Source of the DNA: CAZUDO01 sp964618895
GTDB taxonomy: Bacteria; Desulfobacterota; Binatia; DP-6
Reading direction: 5' to 3'
DNA: 64,000 nucleotides
Assembly (NCBI GenBank): GCA_964618895.1
Contig: CAZUDO010000124.1
Location: forward strand, 33,181 to 97,180
This document shows positions 52,583-61,514 of the stretch, piece by piece; position 1 is the stretch's first letter, and each line of letters opens with the position of its first letter. The notes under the pieces were generated by a model, which was not told the origin of the DNA, ran no database searches, and was given only the letters and a program-made list of their open reading frames with translations. A program made the translations under genes and the position numbers.

Positions 52583-53461
52583 TCAGCCGGTCGCCAGGTG
52601 GCTGGCGAACACCTCGCGGAGCGGCCCGAACGGCAGCTCGCGCAGGAGGGCACGCAGGCGGGCGGCGGTGCGTCCGCGGTTGATGTCGTGGCGGAAGCGC
52701 GCCAGCCCGCTCACGGCCCGGACCGCGGGCGGATGTGGGTCGAACTCCCACGGATGCAGATACACGACCGCGGGATGCCCTTCGGCGTTGATGCGCCGGA
52801 TGGCATGCCGGGTGAGCCACAGCGGATAGAGGCGAAAGTAGCCGCCACCCGCCACCGGCCAGTTACGCCTGGCGACGCACAGCGTGCTCACCGGGAACTC
52901 CCACAGCCCGCCGTCGAGGCGGACGGCGAAGCGGCTCGCGCCGCGCATCCCGTACCGCTTCCCGCTGCGCAGCGCCCCCCCGATCCCACGCCCGTTGGCC
53001 GTGACCGGCAAGATGCTGGAATCGTAGCGCAGGCCCTGTGCACGCAGCACATCGAGCGCCCAGGCGGCGTCGTCGGTGAGGGAGAACGCCGGCGCGCGAT
53101 ACCCGACCACCGGACTGCCGGTCCCGTCGAGGGCGCGACGGAGCGCACGCAGCGAGCGCGCCAGGTCGGCGGCGAAGTCCGCCGCCGATTGCCGATACAC
53201 GAGCTGGTGCGCATAGCCGTGGCTCGCCACCTCGTGGCCGGCGGCGGCGATGTCGCGCACGAGCTGGGGATGGCGGTCGGCCACCCAGCCGAGCACGAAG
53301 AACGTCGCCCGCACGCCATGCGCCGCCAGCAGCTCGAGCACGCGCGCGGTGTTCTCCCGCACGCGGCTCGGCTGTGACTCCCATGCCCCCCGGTCTATGG
53401 CCTTCTCGTAGGCGTGTGCCTGGAAGTGCTCTTCGACATCGATCGTGAGCGCGTTCAGCAT
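52583..53461 (-). CDS. Polysaccharide deacetylase, PEP-CTERM-locus subfamily
   Basis: 292 residues, NodB-type. The catalytic Asp is D8 in ALTIDVEEHFQAHAYE; the zinc histidines H81 and H85 are in AAGHEVASHGYAHQLVY. The stretch TFFVLGWVADRHPQLVRDIA and the extra C-terminal DUF3473-like part resemble the deacetylase subfamily found in PEP-CTERM/exosortase exopolysaccharide loci. It likely removes N-acetyl groups from the polysaccharide or a lipid-linked sugar. ATG at 53461. Confidence 0.85.
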   Translation of the reverse strand: MLNALTIDVEEHFQAHAYEKAIDRGAWESQPSRVRENTARVLELLAAHGVRATFFVLGWVADRHPQLVRDIAAAGHEVASHGYAHQLVYRQSAADFAADLARSLRALRRALDGTGSPVVGYRAPAFSLTDDAAWALDVLRAQGLRYDSSILPVTANGRGIGGALRSGKRYGMRGASRFAVRLDGGLWEFPVSTLCVARRNWPVAGGGYFRLYPLWLTRHAIRRINAEGHPAVVYLHPWEFDPHPPAVRAVSGLARFRHDINRGRTAARLRALLRELPFGPLREVFASHLATG

Positions 53462-53475
53462 GCCTGGTGAGCGTT

Positions 53476-55089
53476 CTAGGAGCGGCCTTCCCGAGGGTCA
53501 AGCGATCCGGCCCCGGCCTCGCGGACCTTCGCCCAGCGCAGGAAGACGTAGAACGCGCCGGTTGCGGCCACGAACAGTCCGGGAAGCCCTTCCCGCCACG
53601 CTCCCTTCACCAGGTACGCGCGCACGAAGCGCCACGCGGGCTCGACGAGTAGACGTGCCGCGCCGACGCGGCGGTGACGCACCTCCGGTTGCACCGCGGC
53701 CACGTCGGTCAGCCTGTTCGCACTGCGCAGGTGCCCCGCGATGTCCGGGTACGTGTAGTGCAGGATGGGGGCCTGGAGCCGCACCACCTTGCCGTCGACC
53801 TCGGCGCGCTCGTGCGGATCGACCCCTCCCCAGCGGGTTGCCGTGCGCCGCACCAGCCGCCGCACTCGCCGGGGGTACCAGTCGCCATGGTACCACCAGC
53901 GCCCGAGGTAGCAGACCAGTCGGGGGATGGCGAACCCGTGCACGCCGGGCGGCACCGTCGCCAGCGCCGTCCGGATCTCGGCCGCCAGCTCTGGAGTCAC
54001 GCGTTCGTCGGCATCGAGGTTGAGGACCCACTCCATGGTGCTCGCGTCGAGGGCGAACTGCTTCTGCAGGCGATACCCCGGCCACGGGTTGTGCAACACA
54101 CGCGCACTGAACCCGTGGGCGATCTCCACCGTCCGGTCGGTCGAGCCGCCGTCGACCACCACGACCTCGTCGCACCACCTCACGCTGTCGAGGCAAGCGG
54201 CGATGGCGGCCTCCTCGTTCTGGCACACGATCGTGCACGAAACGCTCGGAACGGCGGCGGAAGACGCCGGCGGCCGGCGGCCGCGCTCCTTCCGCGCGAC
54301 CTGCCGGGCGACCGCACGCGCCCACGCGCGCCGCGTCCGCCGGTCGGACCCGTCGTCGCCCAGGTACGCGTGCAGAAAGCGGGTGCGATCGCTCGCCGAC
54401 GCGTGCCGGCCGAGGGTACGTGCCAGCTGGACGAGGTTCTTCAGCCGTCGACGCCGTCCGACGCGCCTCCCGATCCGCACGCGCTCCAGATCGAGGAGGA
54501 CGCACCGCGGGGGCTCGTCGCCCGCATCCTGGATCAGGACGTTCACGTCCTTCAGGTCCGCATGGTAGACGCCGGCGGTGTGCAGGCGCCGGAAGAGATC
54601 GCCCAGGACTCGCGCCAGCGCTCGGCGCGCCCGTCCGCGGCGCGGCGGCGGCTGGTCACGCAGGATCGCCTGGAGATACACGTCGGCGGTCATCGCGTCG
54701 GGAACCTCCCGGGTGACGAAGAAGCTCCGCCGTAGGAGACCGGCGCTCCGGAACTCGATCGCGGCCACGACGTCCGGAGTGGCGAACGCGCGCGCCCTGA
54801 GCGCCTGCGCAGCCTCCCAGGCGGCCTGCGCCGGCGAGCGCCGGCCGAGGCTCGCGACCGCGATGCGCCACGAGAAGACGTTGTAGCGCTTCACGTACAG
54901 GACACCTGCCGGGGTCGTCACCCGTCCGACGCGCACCTTGCGTTGCATCTTGAGGAGGCGGCAGTCGATGCGGCCGAGCAGGCGATCCGCGTTGCCATCC
55001 GGACCGGCGACCCAGGCGAGGTCGATGCCCGGCGCCACCCACGCGCGGCCGCCCCCGTGCACCCGCACGAGGTCACCGACCGGCGTCAT
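53476..55089 (-). CDS. Fusion: LPS kinase + GT2 (WaaE/KdtX-like) glycosyltransferase
   Basis: 537 residues in one frame. The N-terminal half is a KdkA/WaaP-type LPS kinase: K67 in YVKRY, catalytic HADLKDVN (H176, D178, N183) and metal-binding LLDLE (D200). Residues ~281-537 form a GT2 like WaaE/KdtX: SCTIVCQNEEAAIAACLDSV, VVVDGGSTDRTVEIAHG, DxD in NLDADERV (359-361). Both active sites appear intact. ATG at 55089 overlaps the next gene's end by 17 bp. The two activities may act on the same inner-core sugar. This fusion was not known to me. Confidence 0.85.
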   Translation of the reverse strand: MTPVGDLVRVHGGGRAWVAPGIDLAWVAGPDGNADRLLGRIDCRLLKMQRKVRVGRVTTPAGVLYVKRYNVFSWRIAVASLGRRSPAQAAWEAAQALRARAFATPDVVAAIEFRSAGLLRRSFFVTREVPDAMTADVYLQAILRDQPPPRRGRARRALARVLGDLFRRLHTAGVYHADLKDVNVLIQDAGDEPPRCVLLDLERVRIGRRVGRRRRLKNLVQLARTLGRHASASDRTRFLHAYLGDDGSDRRTRRAWARAVARQVARKERGRRPPASSAAVPSVSCTIVCQNEEAAIAACLDSVRWCDEVVVVDGGSTDRTVEIAHGFSARVLHNPWPGYRLQKQFALDASTMEWVLNLDADERVTPELAAEIRTALATVPPGVHGFAIPRLVCYLGRWWYHGDWYPRRVRRLVRRTATRWGGVDPHERAEVDGKVVRLQAPILHYTYPDIAGHLRSANRLTDVAAVQPEVRHRRVGAARLLVEPAWRFVRAYLVKGAWREGLPGLFVAATGAFYVFLRWAKVREAGAGSLDPREGRS

Positions 55090-56197
55090 GCGCGACCTCC
55101 ACCAACACGGCCTCGAGCCGATCCAGATGCCGATCCCAGGGAAACTGCTCGGCGCATTGCCGGGCCGCCGCCGCCAACGCTGGCCCGGCGGGTCCGAGCG
55201 CATGCGCGAGCGCATCCGTCAGCGCCCCCTGGTCCTCGGGGTCGTCGATCACCAGCTCGGCCAGCCGCCCCGTCAGCAGCTCCGCCGCGCCTGCCCGCCG
55301 CGTGGTCACGACCGGCACGCCGGCTGCGCACGCCTCGAGGACGACGTTGCCGAACGCCTCCTGCCGGGACGGCAGGCACAGCACGTCGGTCGCGGCCAAC
55401 ACGTGCTCCACATCGGGGCGTGGGCCGGCCACGACGACGCGGTCCGCGAGCCCTGTGCGCGCCACCTGGCGACGTACCTGTGCCAGGCGTTCGTCGTCGC
55501 CCACCACGACCAGCGCCGTTCCCGGGGGCGGACGGTCGCTCCACAGGCGCAGCAGGAGGTCGAACCCCTTGCGCCGGAACCCGGTGCCGATGGCGGTGCA
55601 CACGCGCAGCCCCTCGGGAACGCCGAGCGCCCGGCGCGCGGCCGCCCCGAACGCCGCGCGATGGCGGGGATGGAAGCGCTCGAGGTCGACGCCGTTGTAT
55701 AGCACGGCGATACGCTCCACGGGAACGCCGTAGTCGCGCACGATCTCGTCCCGCACGCGAGCCGACACCGCGATGATGCGCCGGAAGGCCCCAGCGGCGA
55801 ATTGCCGGCCCTCGAGCCACAGGATGGCGCGGTGGTACGGCCCGCGCACCCAGCGCCGGACGCCGGCGGCCTCCATGCGTGCCAGATACGTTCGATGCGT
55901 GCCGCCACCAACGCGCACGACATCCTGGCGGGCCGTGCGTCCGCAGCCGACCACCACGTCGAAGGGTTGGCGCGCCACCATGGCAGGGGCGGCCCAGGCG
56001 AACGCCAGCAGCCGGACGAGTCGGCCGCCCGGCGGCACCGGCACGCGGTGCAGGTGCACGCCCTCGAGCCCCGCGTCGATGCGCGAGCAGAACACGTGCA
56101 CGTCGTGGCCGCGCGCGGCCAGCCCCACGGCCATGCGGCGCAGGTCGGCCTCGGTCCCGCCGCCGGCGAGCCGCCGATGCATGAAGGCGATACGCAT
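55073..56197 (-). CDS. Glycosyltransferase family 4 (WaaG-like)
   Basis: 374 residues, GT-B. N-terminus MRIAFMHRRLAGGGTEADLR and C-terminal CLPSRQEAFGNVVLEACAAG (E-x7-E). The segment RIIAVSARVRDEIVRDYGVP then IAVLYNGVDLERFHP resembles WaaG-type core glucosyltransferases. ATG at 56197 overlaps the upstream GT2 stop (TGATG). Its 3' end overlaps the fusion gene. Confidence 0.87.
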   Translation of the reverse strand: MRIAFMHRRLAGGGTEADLRRMAVGLAARGHDVHVFCSRIDAGLEGVHLHRVPVPPGGRLVRLLAFAWAAPAMVARQPFDVVVGCGRTARQDVVRVGGGTHRTYLARMEAAGVRRWVRGPYHRAILWLEGRQFAAGAFRRIIAVSARVRDEIVRDYGVPVERIAVLYNGVDLERFHPRHRAAFGAAARRALGVPEGLRVCTAIGTGFRRKGFDLLLRLWSDRPPPGTALVVVGDDERLAQVRRQVARTGLADRVVVAGPRPDVEHVLAATDVLCLPSRQEAFGNVVLEACAAGVPVVTTRRAGAAELLTGRLAELVIDDPEDQGALTDALAHALGPAGPALAAAARQCAEQFPWDRHLDRLEAVLVEVAHDAGR

Positions 56198-57114
56198 CAC
56201 CCGTGCCGCCACGGGCCGCGGGCGCTCTCGACCACCGCCGCCAGCAGATACCGCGGCTCGAAGGGCGCCAGGCGCCGCGCCTCGGCGAGGGCTGCGCGTG
56301 CGCCAGCGGAGTCCCCGGCGCGTGCACGGCTGCGAGCAATGCGGGCATAGCGCCCCGCCTGCCGGCGAGCGAATGCGCGTCGCCCGATCGCGGCCAACGC
56401 CTCGGGATGTTCCCGCACCAGTTTGTCGGCGAGACGGATCGCCTCCGCGCTCACCGTCGCCCGGTCCCGTGCGATCCCCGCCGGGTGCCGGCGATAGGCA
56501 AACGCCGGCCGATCGAGAAACGCGCCCGGGCTGCGTACCGTCACGCGCAGCACGAGATCCAGATCGTCCAGGATGCGGAAGCTGCCGTCGAGCGGGCCAG
56601 CCGCCTCGAGACTCGCACGCGTGAAACACATCCCCTGCAACTGGCCGAGGTTCCAGCGGAAGACCTCCGCGACCCCGACCGGACGGGTGGCCAGGCGGCG
56701 CGCCACCGCGGGCACGATCCATGGCGTCTCCGGCAGGTGCGGCGCGTCCTCGGGCGGCAGCATGACGCCGTTCTGGATGACCACGGCGAGCCCGGGACGC
56801 GCCTGCAGGAGCGCAACCGGCACGGCCAGACGCCCCGGCAGGACCAGATCGTCCGAATCGTGGAACGCGATCACCGGGGCGCGCGCCACCGCCACCCCGG
56901 CGTTGCGCGCCGCGGCGATGCCCGCATGCGGGCGCACCAGTACCCGCACGCGGGGGTCCACCAGGCGCGCCAGCAGGTCGGGCGTGCCGTCGGTCGAGCC
57001 GTCGTCGACGACAACCAGCTCGAGGTCGGTGCCCTCCGCGAGCACGCTCGCCACACTCGCGGGCAGGAGATGCGCCCGATTGTAGGTGGGAACAATGACC
57101 GACACCGCGGGCAT
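56197..57114 (-). CDS. Glycosyltransferase family 2
   Basis: 305 residues. VSVIVPTYNRAHLLPASVAS, LVVVDDGSTDGTPDLLARL and DxD in AFHDSDDLVLPG are intact. GT-A fold, with an Arg-rich helical C-terminus. Adjacent to the next gene. Confidence 0.88.
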   Translation of the reverse strand: MPAVSVIVPTYNRAHLLPASVASVLAEGTDLELVVVDDGSTDGTPDLLARLVDPRVRVLVRPHAGIAAARNAGVAVARAPVIAFHDSDDLVLPGRLAVPVALLQARPGLAVVIQNGVMLPPEDAPHLPETPWIVPAVARRLATRPVGVAEVFRWNLGQLQGMCFTRASLEAAGPLDGSFRILDDLDLVLRVTVRSPGAFLDRPAFAYRRHPAGIARDRATVSAEAIRLADKLVREHPEALAAIGRRAFARRQAGRYARIARSRARAGDSAGARAALAEARRLAPFEPRYLLAAVVESARGPWRHG

Positions 57115-58233
57115 TCAGCCTCCGTCGGCCACGGCCTGGTCGAAGACCTGGAACATGGCCGCCGCGAAGCCCGCCAGGGAGAACCGCGTCGTCAGGCGCG
57201 CGTAGGCACCCGCGCCCAAACGCGTGCGCGCCCGCGGGTCGCGCACCAGGTCGATGACGGCGCGGGCCAGCGCGCTGGCGTCGTCGCTCGGCACCAGCAC
57301 CCCGCTCGCGCCGTCCACGAGCATCTCCGGGATACCGCCCACCGCGCTCGCCACGATCGGCCGGGCGAGGGCCATCCCTTCGAGCAGGGCGAGCGGGAAC
57401 GGGTCCCGCCGTGCCGGGTGCACCAGCACGTCGAGGGAGCGCACGAGCGGAAACGGGTTGGCCAGAAAGCCCGTCACCCGCACACTGTCGGCGAGCCCGA
57501 GCGCCGTGACCCGCGCCAGCACGGCCTGCTCGTACGCCGGATCCGGAAACGCCCCCACCAGCAGTACGTCGATCGGACCCACCGCCGCGCGCACGGCGGC
57601 CACCGCCTCGACCAGCAGCGCCGGGTTCTTCCGCGTGTCGAGGGTGCCGACCATGCCGATGCGTGGCCGGCCGTCGGGAGCGAAGGCCGTCACCTCCTCC
57701 GTGGCGGCATGCGCGATGCGGGCCACGTCCATGCCGTTGTAGACCACGCGGGCACGCTTCGGCGGCGCGAACCCGCCAACGGCGCGGGCAGCCAGGGCAA
57801 GCGAATCCGCCGACGGCGCCACCACGTGGCGGGCGCGACCGAGCAGGTGCTTGCGATACGGTGCACCGTCGCCGTAGCTGGAGTACACGTGCACCACCTG
57901 GGGTACCCGCACCAGTCGCCCGGCGAGTAGACAGTACGGGAAGCTCGACAGCGTGCAGGCGTAGAGCACGTCCATGCCGCGTGCCTGGCGAGCCAGGCGG
58001 AGCACGTCGCGCGGCAACGTGAGACGGCTCGACCAGCGCCGCCAGCGCCGCACGGCGGGCAGGTACGTGATCCGCGCTGCCGGTAACCCGCTGCCTGCCA
58101 CCAGCGGGTGCGGGTCCGAGAGCACGAAGTGCAGGCTCCAGCCATGCGTCGCCGCCGCATCGTCGAGCACCTTGAGCGCGCGCAACATGCCGGCGTGTCC
58201 CGGATGGCCGAGCGTCACCAGCGCCCGCTTCAT
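57115..58233 (-). CDS. Glycosyltransferase family 4
   Basis: 372 residues. GT-B with ALVTLGHPGHAGMLRALKVL at the N-terminus and HPARRDPFPLALLEGMALA (E-x7-E type) at the C-terminus; VYNGMDVARI and GMVGTLDTRKNPALLVEAV fit. ATG at 58233 overlaps the LPS kinase stop (ATGA). Confidence 0.87.
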   Translation of the reverse strand: MKRALVTLGHPGHAGMLRALKVLDDAAATHGWSLHFVLSDPHPLVAGSGLPAARITYLPAVRRWRRWSSRLTLPRDVLRLARQARGMDVLYACTLSSFPYCLLAGRLVRVPQVVHVYSSYGDGAPYRKHLLGRARHVVAPSADSLALAARAVGGFAPPKRARVVYNGMDVARIAHAATEEVTAFAPDGRPRIGMVGTLDTRKNPALLVEAVAAVRAAVGPIDVLLVGAFPDPAYEQAVLARVTALGLADSVRVTGFLANPFPLVRSLDVLVHPARRDPFPLALLEGMALARPIVASAVGGIPEMLVDGASGVLVPSDDASALARAVIDLVRDPRARTRLGAGAYARLTTRFSLAGFAAAMFQVFDQAVADGG

Positions 58234-59039
58234 GCCGAGGCTCCGGCCGGCGTCGAGTGGTCGAACGGCCCGCCGCTGCGCATGAGCGCCCGGTACCCCG
58301 CGCGTCGGGCCGCCGCCGGTGGGATGCGGTCGATGACGCACCGGCGCATCGTCGTCTTGCGCATGATCCACCACGCCAGGCGGCGTCGGCGCCGCCGAGA
58401 CAACCCGCGTGCGTGCGCGTACGCTGCCAGCACCCGCGCCCGATCGGTGAGCGTGACGCCAGGCACCACGAAGCGCCCGAGCTGGACGAGATTGCGTCGG
58501 CCGGCAAGCGCCACCAGCCACCAGCCCCGTCGGCTGCGATCGTGATCGAGCAGCACCAGGCGCTGGCCGACGACCTGGACGTTCGGGGGTACCAGGTCGC
58601 CGTGCACGAACCCGGCCGCATGCAGCCGTCCCACCTCCGCCCCGACACGCCGCAGCAGCGTGCGCTTGGTGGCGTGCGATGGCGCACACGCCGCGATCGC
58701 CTCCGTACCGCCGAGGCCCCCGACGTCACGCGTCACCACCACCGCCGCATCGTCCCGCCAGACCGCCAGCAGCACCGTCGGCACGGCGAAGCCCGCCGCG
58801 GCCAGCAGCCGTCCCATGCGCAGCGCGCGTGTCGCCCGCCGGCCCGCCGGCGCGGGGTAGCTCTTCACCCACACCACCCCCTCGGCGCCCACCAGCCGCA
58901 CCGTGCGCGCATGCCGCGACCGCCGGCCGCCGCCGCTCGCGGCCGCCACCAGCCACCGCCCGGTATCGTCACGGATGCCGGTGGCGAGCCAGCCGCGCCA
59001 CCCCGCCCCCTCCCAGGGAATGAACCCGTCTGGGGTCAA
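58230..59039 (-). CDS. LPS kinase (KdkA/WaaP superfamily)
   Basis: 269 residues. ATP-anchoring K59 in VVWVKSY, catalytic FVHGDLVPPN (H146, D148, N153) and metal-binding LLDHD (D165). It would phosphorylate an LPS core sugar. The start is a TTG at 59039 overlapping the heptosyltransferase TGA (TTGA), matching the cluster's coupling pattern; the codons upstream have no other good start. Confidence 0.78.
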   Translation of the reverse strand: MTPDGFIPWEGAGWRGWLATGIRDDTGRWLVAAASGGGRRSRHARTVRLVGAEGVVWVKSYPAPAGRRATRALRMGRLLAAAGFAVPTVLLAVWRDDAAVVVTRDVGGLGGTEAIAACAPSHATKRTLLRRVGAEVGRLHAAGFVHGDLVPPNVQVVGQRLVLLDHDRSRRGWWLVALAGRRNLVQLGRFVVPGVTLTDRARVLAAYAHARGLSRRRRRRLAWWIMRKTTMRRCVIDRIPPAAARRAGYRALMRSGGPFDHSTPAGASA

Positions 59040-60031
59040 GCGAGCACCATGGCGACACGCTCGGCGACGGCGTCGACAGCGATGGCCTGCATGCACACCC
59101 GCCCGATCGGGCAGCGGGTAAGAAAGCACGGCGCGCACCGGGCACTGCCGCGTACAGCCAGGCCCTCACTCCCGAACGGGGTCGAACGGTCGGCGCTGGT
59201 GGCTCCCCACAGCGACACCGCCGGAGTCCCGACCGCAGCCGCCAGGTGCAGCGCGCCCGAGTCGGGCCCGACGACCACCCGCGCCCGCGCCAGGATGGCC
59301 AGCAGCTGGCGGAGCGACGTGCGACCCGTGAGATCGCGCACCTCGCCGTCGACCGCCCGGCGCACCCGGGCCGCGAATGCGGCATCGGCCGCCGTCCCGA
59401 GCAGCACGCTCCCGGCGCCGTAGTCCGTCCGCAGCCGCGACAGCAGGGCGGCGGTGCGGTCCGCCAGCCAGCGCCGGCTGGGGCACGACGACCCGACCGT
59501 CGCCGCCACCAGCGGTGCGGGGAGGCCGGCCGTGAGAACTGCCGCCTCGCTCGCCTCCGCCGCGCTGGGTGCGAGACCGAACTCGATGGGCGCCGGCGGC
59601 AGGTCGAGGAGATCGCCGAAGGCGAGGAACTGGAGCAGCTTGGAGCGGCTGGTGCCCTGTCGTGGCAAACGTCGGGTGGCGAGCAGCCAACCCCCTTCGC
59701 GGCCGTCGGCGCGCGCGAACCCGAGACGCACGCCCGCGCCGGATACGCGGGCAATGAAGGCACTCTTCGCACTGCGGCCGAGATCGAGGGTCGTATCGTA
59801 CCCCCCGCTCCGTACCCGCGCGAGGTACGGCAGGACGGCGTGCACGCCGCGCGCGCGCTCGAAGACGAGCACCTGGTCGAGCCAGGGATGGCCCGCCAGC
59901 AGTGGAGCGGACGGCGGCTCGACGGCCCACGCGATGTGCGCGCCGGGCCAGCCCCGGCGTACACGCCCCAGCAGCGGCAGCGCGCGGATCACGTCCCCGA
60001 TGGCTCCCGGGAGGACGATCAAGACCCGCAT
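59036..60031 (-). CDS. Heptosyltransferase (GT9)
   Basis: 331 residues. MRVLIVLPGAIGDVIRALPL (GT9 start), HIAWAVEPPSAPLLAGHPWL, and donor-site VVVGPDSGALHLAAAVGTPA. The C-terminal Cys cluster CAPCFLTRCPIGRVCM is typical of heptosyltransferases. Adds heptose to Kdo or heptose of the inner core. ATG at 60031, overlapping the kinase stop by 13 bp. Confidence 0.88.
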   Translation of the reverse strand: MRVLIVLPGAIGDVIRALPLLGRVRRGWPGAHIAWAVEPPSAPLLAGHPWLDQVLVFERARGVHAVLPYLARVRSGGYDTTLDLGRSAKSAFIARVSGAGVRLGFARADGREGGWLLATRRLPRQGTSRSKLLQFLAFGDLLDLPPAPIEFGLAPSAAEASEAAVLTAGLPAPLVAATVGSSCPSRRWLADRTAALLSRLRTDYGAGSVLLGTAADAAFAARVRRAVDGEVRDLTGRTSLRQLLAILARARVVVGPDSGALHLAAAVGTPAVSLWGATSADRSTPFGSEGLAVRGSARCAPCFLTRCPIGRVCMQAIAVDAVAERVAMVLA

Positions 60032-60765
60032 GCCCCGTCCCCATACGCGGCGCAGAACGCATCGCGTTCGGCGGGGCCGATCAACCGGCCGCCCGGATCC
60101 GCCTTGGCGAGCGAGCCTGCCAGCCGGCGAAGATTGCGGCGCCGCGCCCTCTGCCCGAGGGGGCCCGCCTGCAGGCGAGCGCGGTCGAAGTCGACCAGAA
60201 CGATTGTCGACGGATGGTCGCCGTGCACCAGAATGTTGGTCACGTTGAGGTCGGCGTGCGCGACGCCCGCGCCGTGCAACACTGCCAGTGCACGCCCGGT
60301 CGACGCCGCCAGGGCGCACCGTGCCGACACCTCGGACGTGCCACGCAGGGCGTCGAGCAGCGTGCGGGCGTCGGGAATTTCCGCGGTGACCAGCGCCCCG
60401 CGGTAGAGCAGCCCTCCCTCGATGCGCGCCGCCAGCACCTCGGCCGCCGCCACGCCGCGGCGCCGCGCCTCGCTGGTCACGAGCAGCTCGGTGAGCGGTC
60501 GCGGCCGCCAGCCGAGATACGACTCGCGGACGAACCGTGCCACGAAGCCGCCCCGGCGATAGGGCCGGACGACGACCCGCCGTCCGTCGGTGAGCGTGCC
60601 GCGATACGCGCCGCCCCGCCCGGCGCCCGTGATCAGCTCGCTGTCGGGCGGGAGCACGAGCGGGCACGCCAGCAGCCAGGGGGCGATCACGGCGATCAGA
60701 TCGCTCCGGATCGCCGCCCGTACCGGGCCGTCCGCCAGCAGCGTATAGGCTGGCGGCACGGTCAC
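60019..60765 (-). CDS. Kdo kinase-like LPS kinase (KdkA family)
   Basis: 248 residues. The region VVVRPYRRGGFVARFVRESY then GWRPRPLTELLV resembles KdkA (Kdo 4-kinase), including Arg where most kinases have the ATP-Lys. The catalytic loop is VAHADLNVTN (H170, D172, N177) with VLVDFDRA (D192). GTG start at 60765 overlaps the following stop (GTGA). It is the third LPS-kinase domain in 7 kb. Confidence 0.8.
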   Translation of the reverse strand: MTVPPAYTLLADGPVRAAIRSDLIAVIAPWLLACPLVLPPDSELITGAGRGGAYRGTLTDGRRVVVRPYRRGGFVARFVRESYLGWRPRPLTELLVTSEARRRGVAAAEVLAARIEGGLLYRGALVTAEIPDARTLLDALRGTSEVSARCALAASTGRALAVLHGAGVAHADLNVTNILVHGDHPSTIVLVDFDRARLQAGPLGQRARRRNLRRLAGSLAKADPGGRLIGPAERDAFCAAYGDGACGS

Positions 60766-61514
60766 GCCGAGGGGGGAACGTCGCACTCGGTGCGCTCCCA
60801 CAGCTTCGCGTACACGAGCAGCGCCTGGTAGCTGGCGAGGAACGCCAGACACCAGCGTCCCTCGCGCCACGGTGCCGGTCCCGGCAGGGCGCCACGGAGC
60901 CGGCGCGCCGAGAGCATGCGCGCGCCCGCCGCCACCGCCGCCAGTATCGACCGCCCGAAACGCGCCCGGACGGCCTGCGCGGCCAGGACGGCCGCCACCA
61001 CCGACCCGTCGGCGCTCATCTCGTCGACGGTCGCCGCCAACGACGGCGCCACGTGCACGATGAGCCCCCCCTCCAAACGCCCCGGCTGCCGCTCGGGGGT
61101 GTCGAGCGCGAGCCCACCGGCGCGGGTGACGGCGAGCCGGACCCCTTCCCGGCGTGCCACCCGCACCGGCGCGCGCCGCGGCCGCCACCGGGCTCCGAAC
61201 CCCTCCACCGTCTGCACGACGCGGTATGCCCGTCGGGCACCTGGAGCACTCGGGAGGGTACCGATGGCGGCTGCCAGCTCGGCTCCGACGCGTTCGTTCT
61301 CCTGCACCAGCAGCATCCAGCCGGTGTGCACCGTCGCCTCGAGGTCGAGTCGTGGCTCGTGGCGCACTCCCGCCGGCAGGGTCGCGTCCCCGAACCGGCC
61401 GGTCGGGTCGAGCACGACGCAGTCGCCGGCCCAGCGCACGCCGTCGAGCGCCCGCTCGAGGCGCGCACCGCCGTGCGCCGCCACCACGACGGCCGTGACA
61501 TCGCTCGCGCGCAT
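60762..61514 (-). CDS. Degenerate GT2 (WaaE-like) lacking the DxD motif
   Basis: 250 residues. The overall plan matches GT2/WaaE: N-terminal VTAVVVAAHGGARLERALDG, WAGDCVVLDPTGRFGD at the DGGSTD position and LLVQENERVGAELAAAIG where WaaE has LDADERV (residues 69-76). The metal-binding DxD is thus QEN, so catalysis is doubtful. The C-terminus resembles GT2 with helices (AFLASYQALLVYAKLWE). ATG at 61514 overlaps the upstream TGA. It could be an inactive accessory subunit or act without metal. Confidence 0.72.
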   Translation of the reverse strand: MRASDVTAVVVAAHGGARLERALDGVRWAGDCVVLDPTGRFGDATLPAGVRHEPRLDLEATVHTGWMLLVQENERVGAELAAAIGTLPSAPGARRAYRVVQTVEGFGARWRPRRAPVRVARREGVRLAVTRAGGLALDTPERQPGRLEGGLIVHVAPSLAATVDEMSADGSVVAAVLAAQAVRARFGRSILAAVAAGARMLSARRLRGALPGPAPWREGRWCLAFLASYQALLVYAKLWERTECDVPPSA

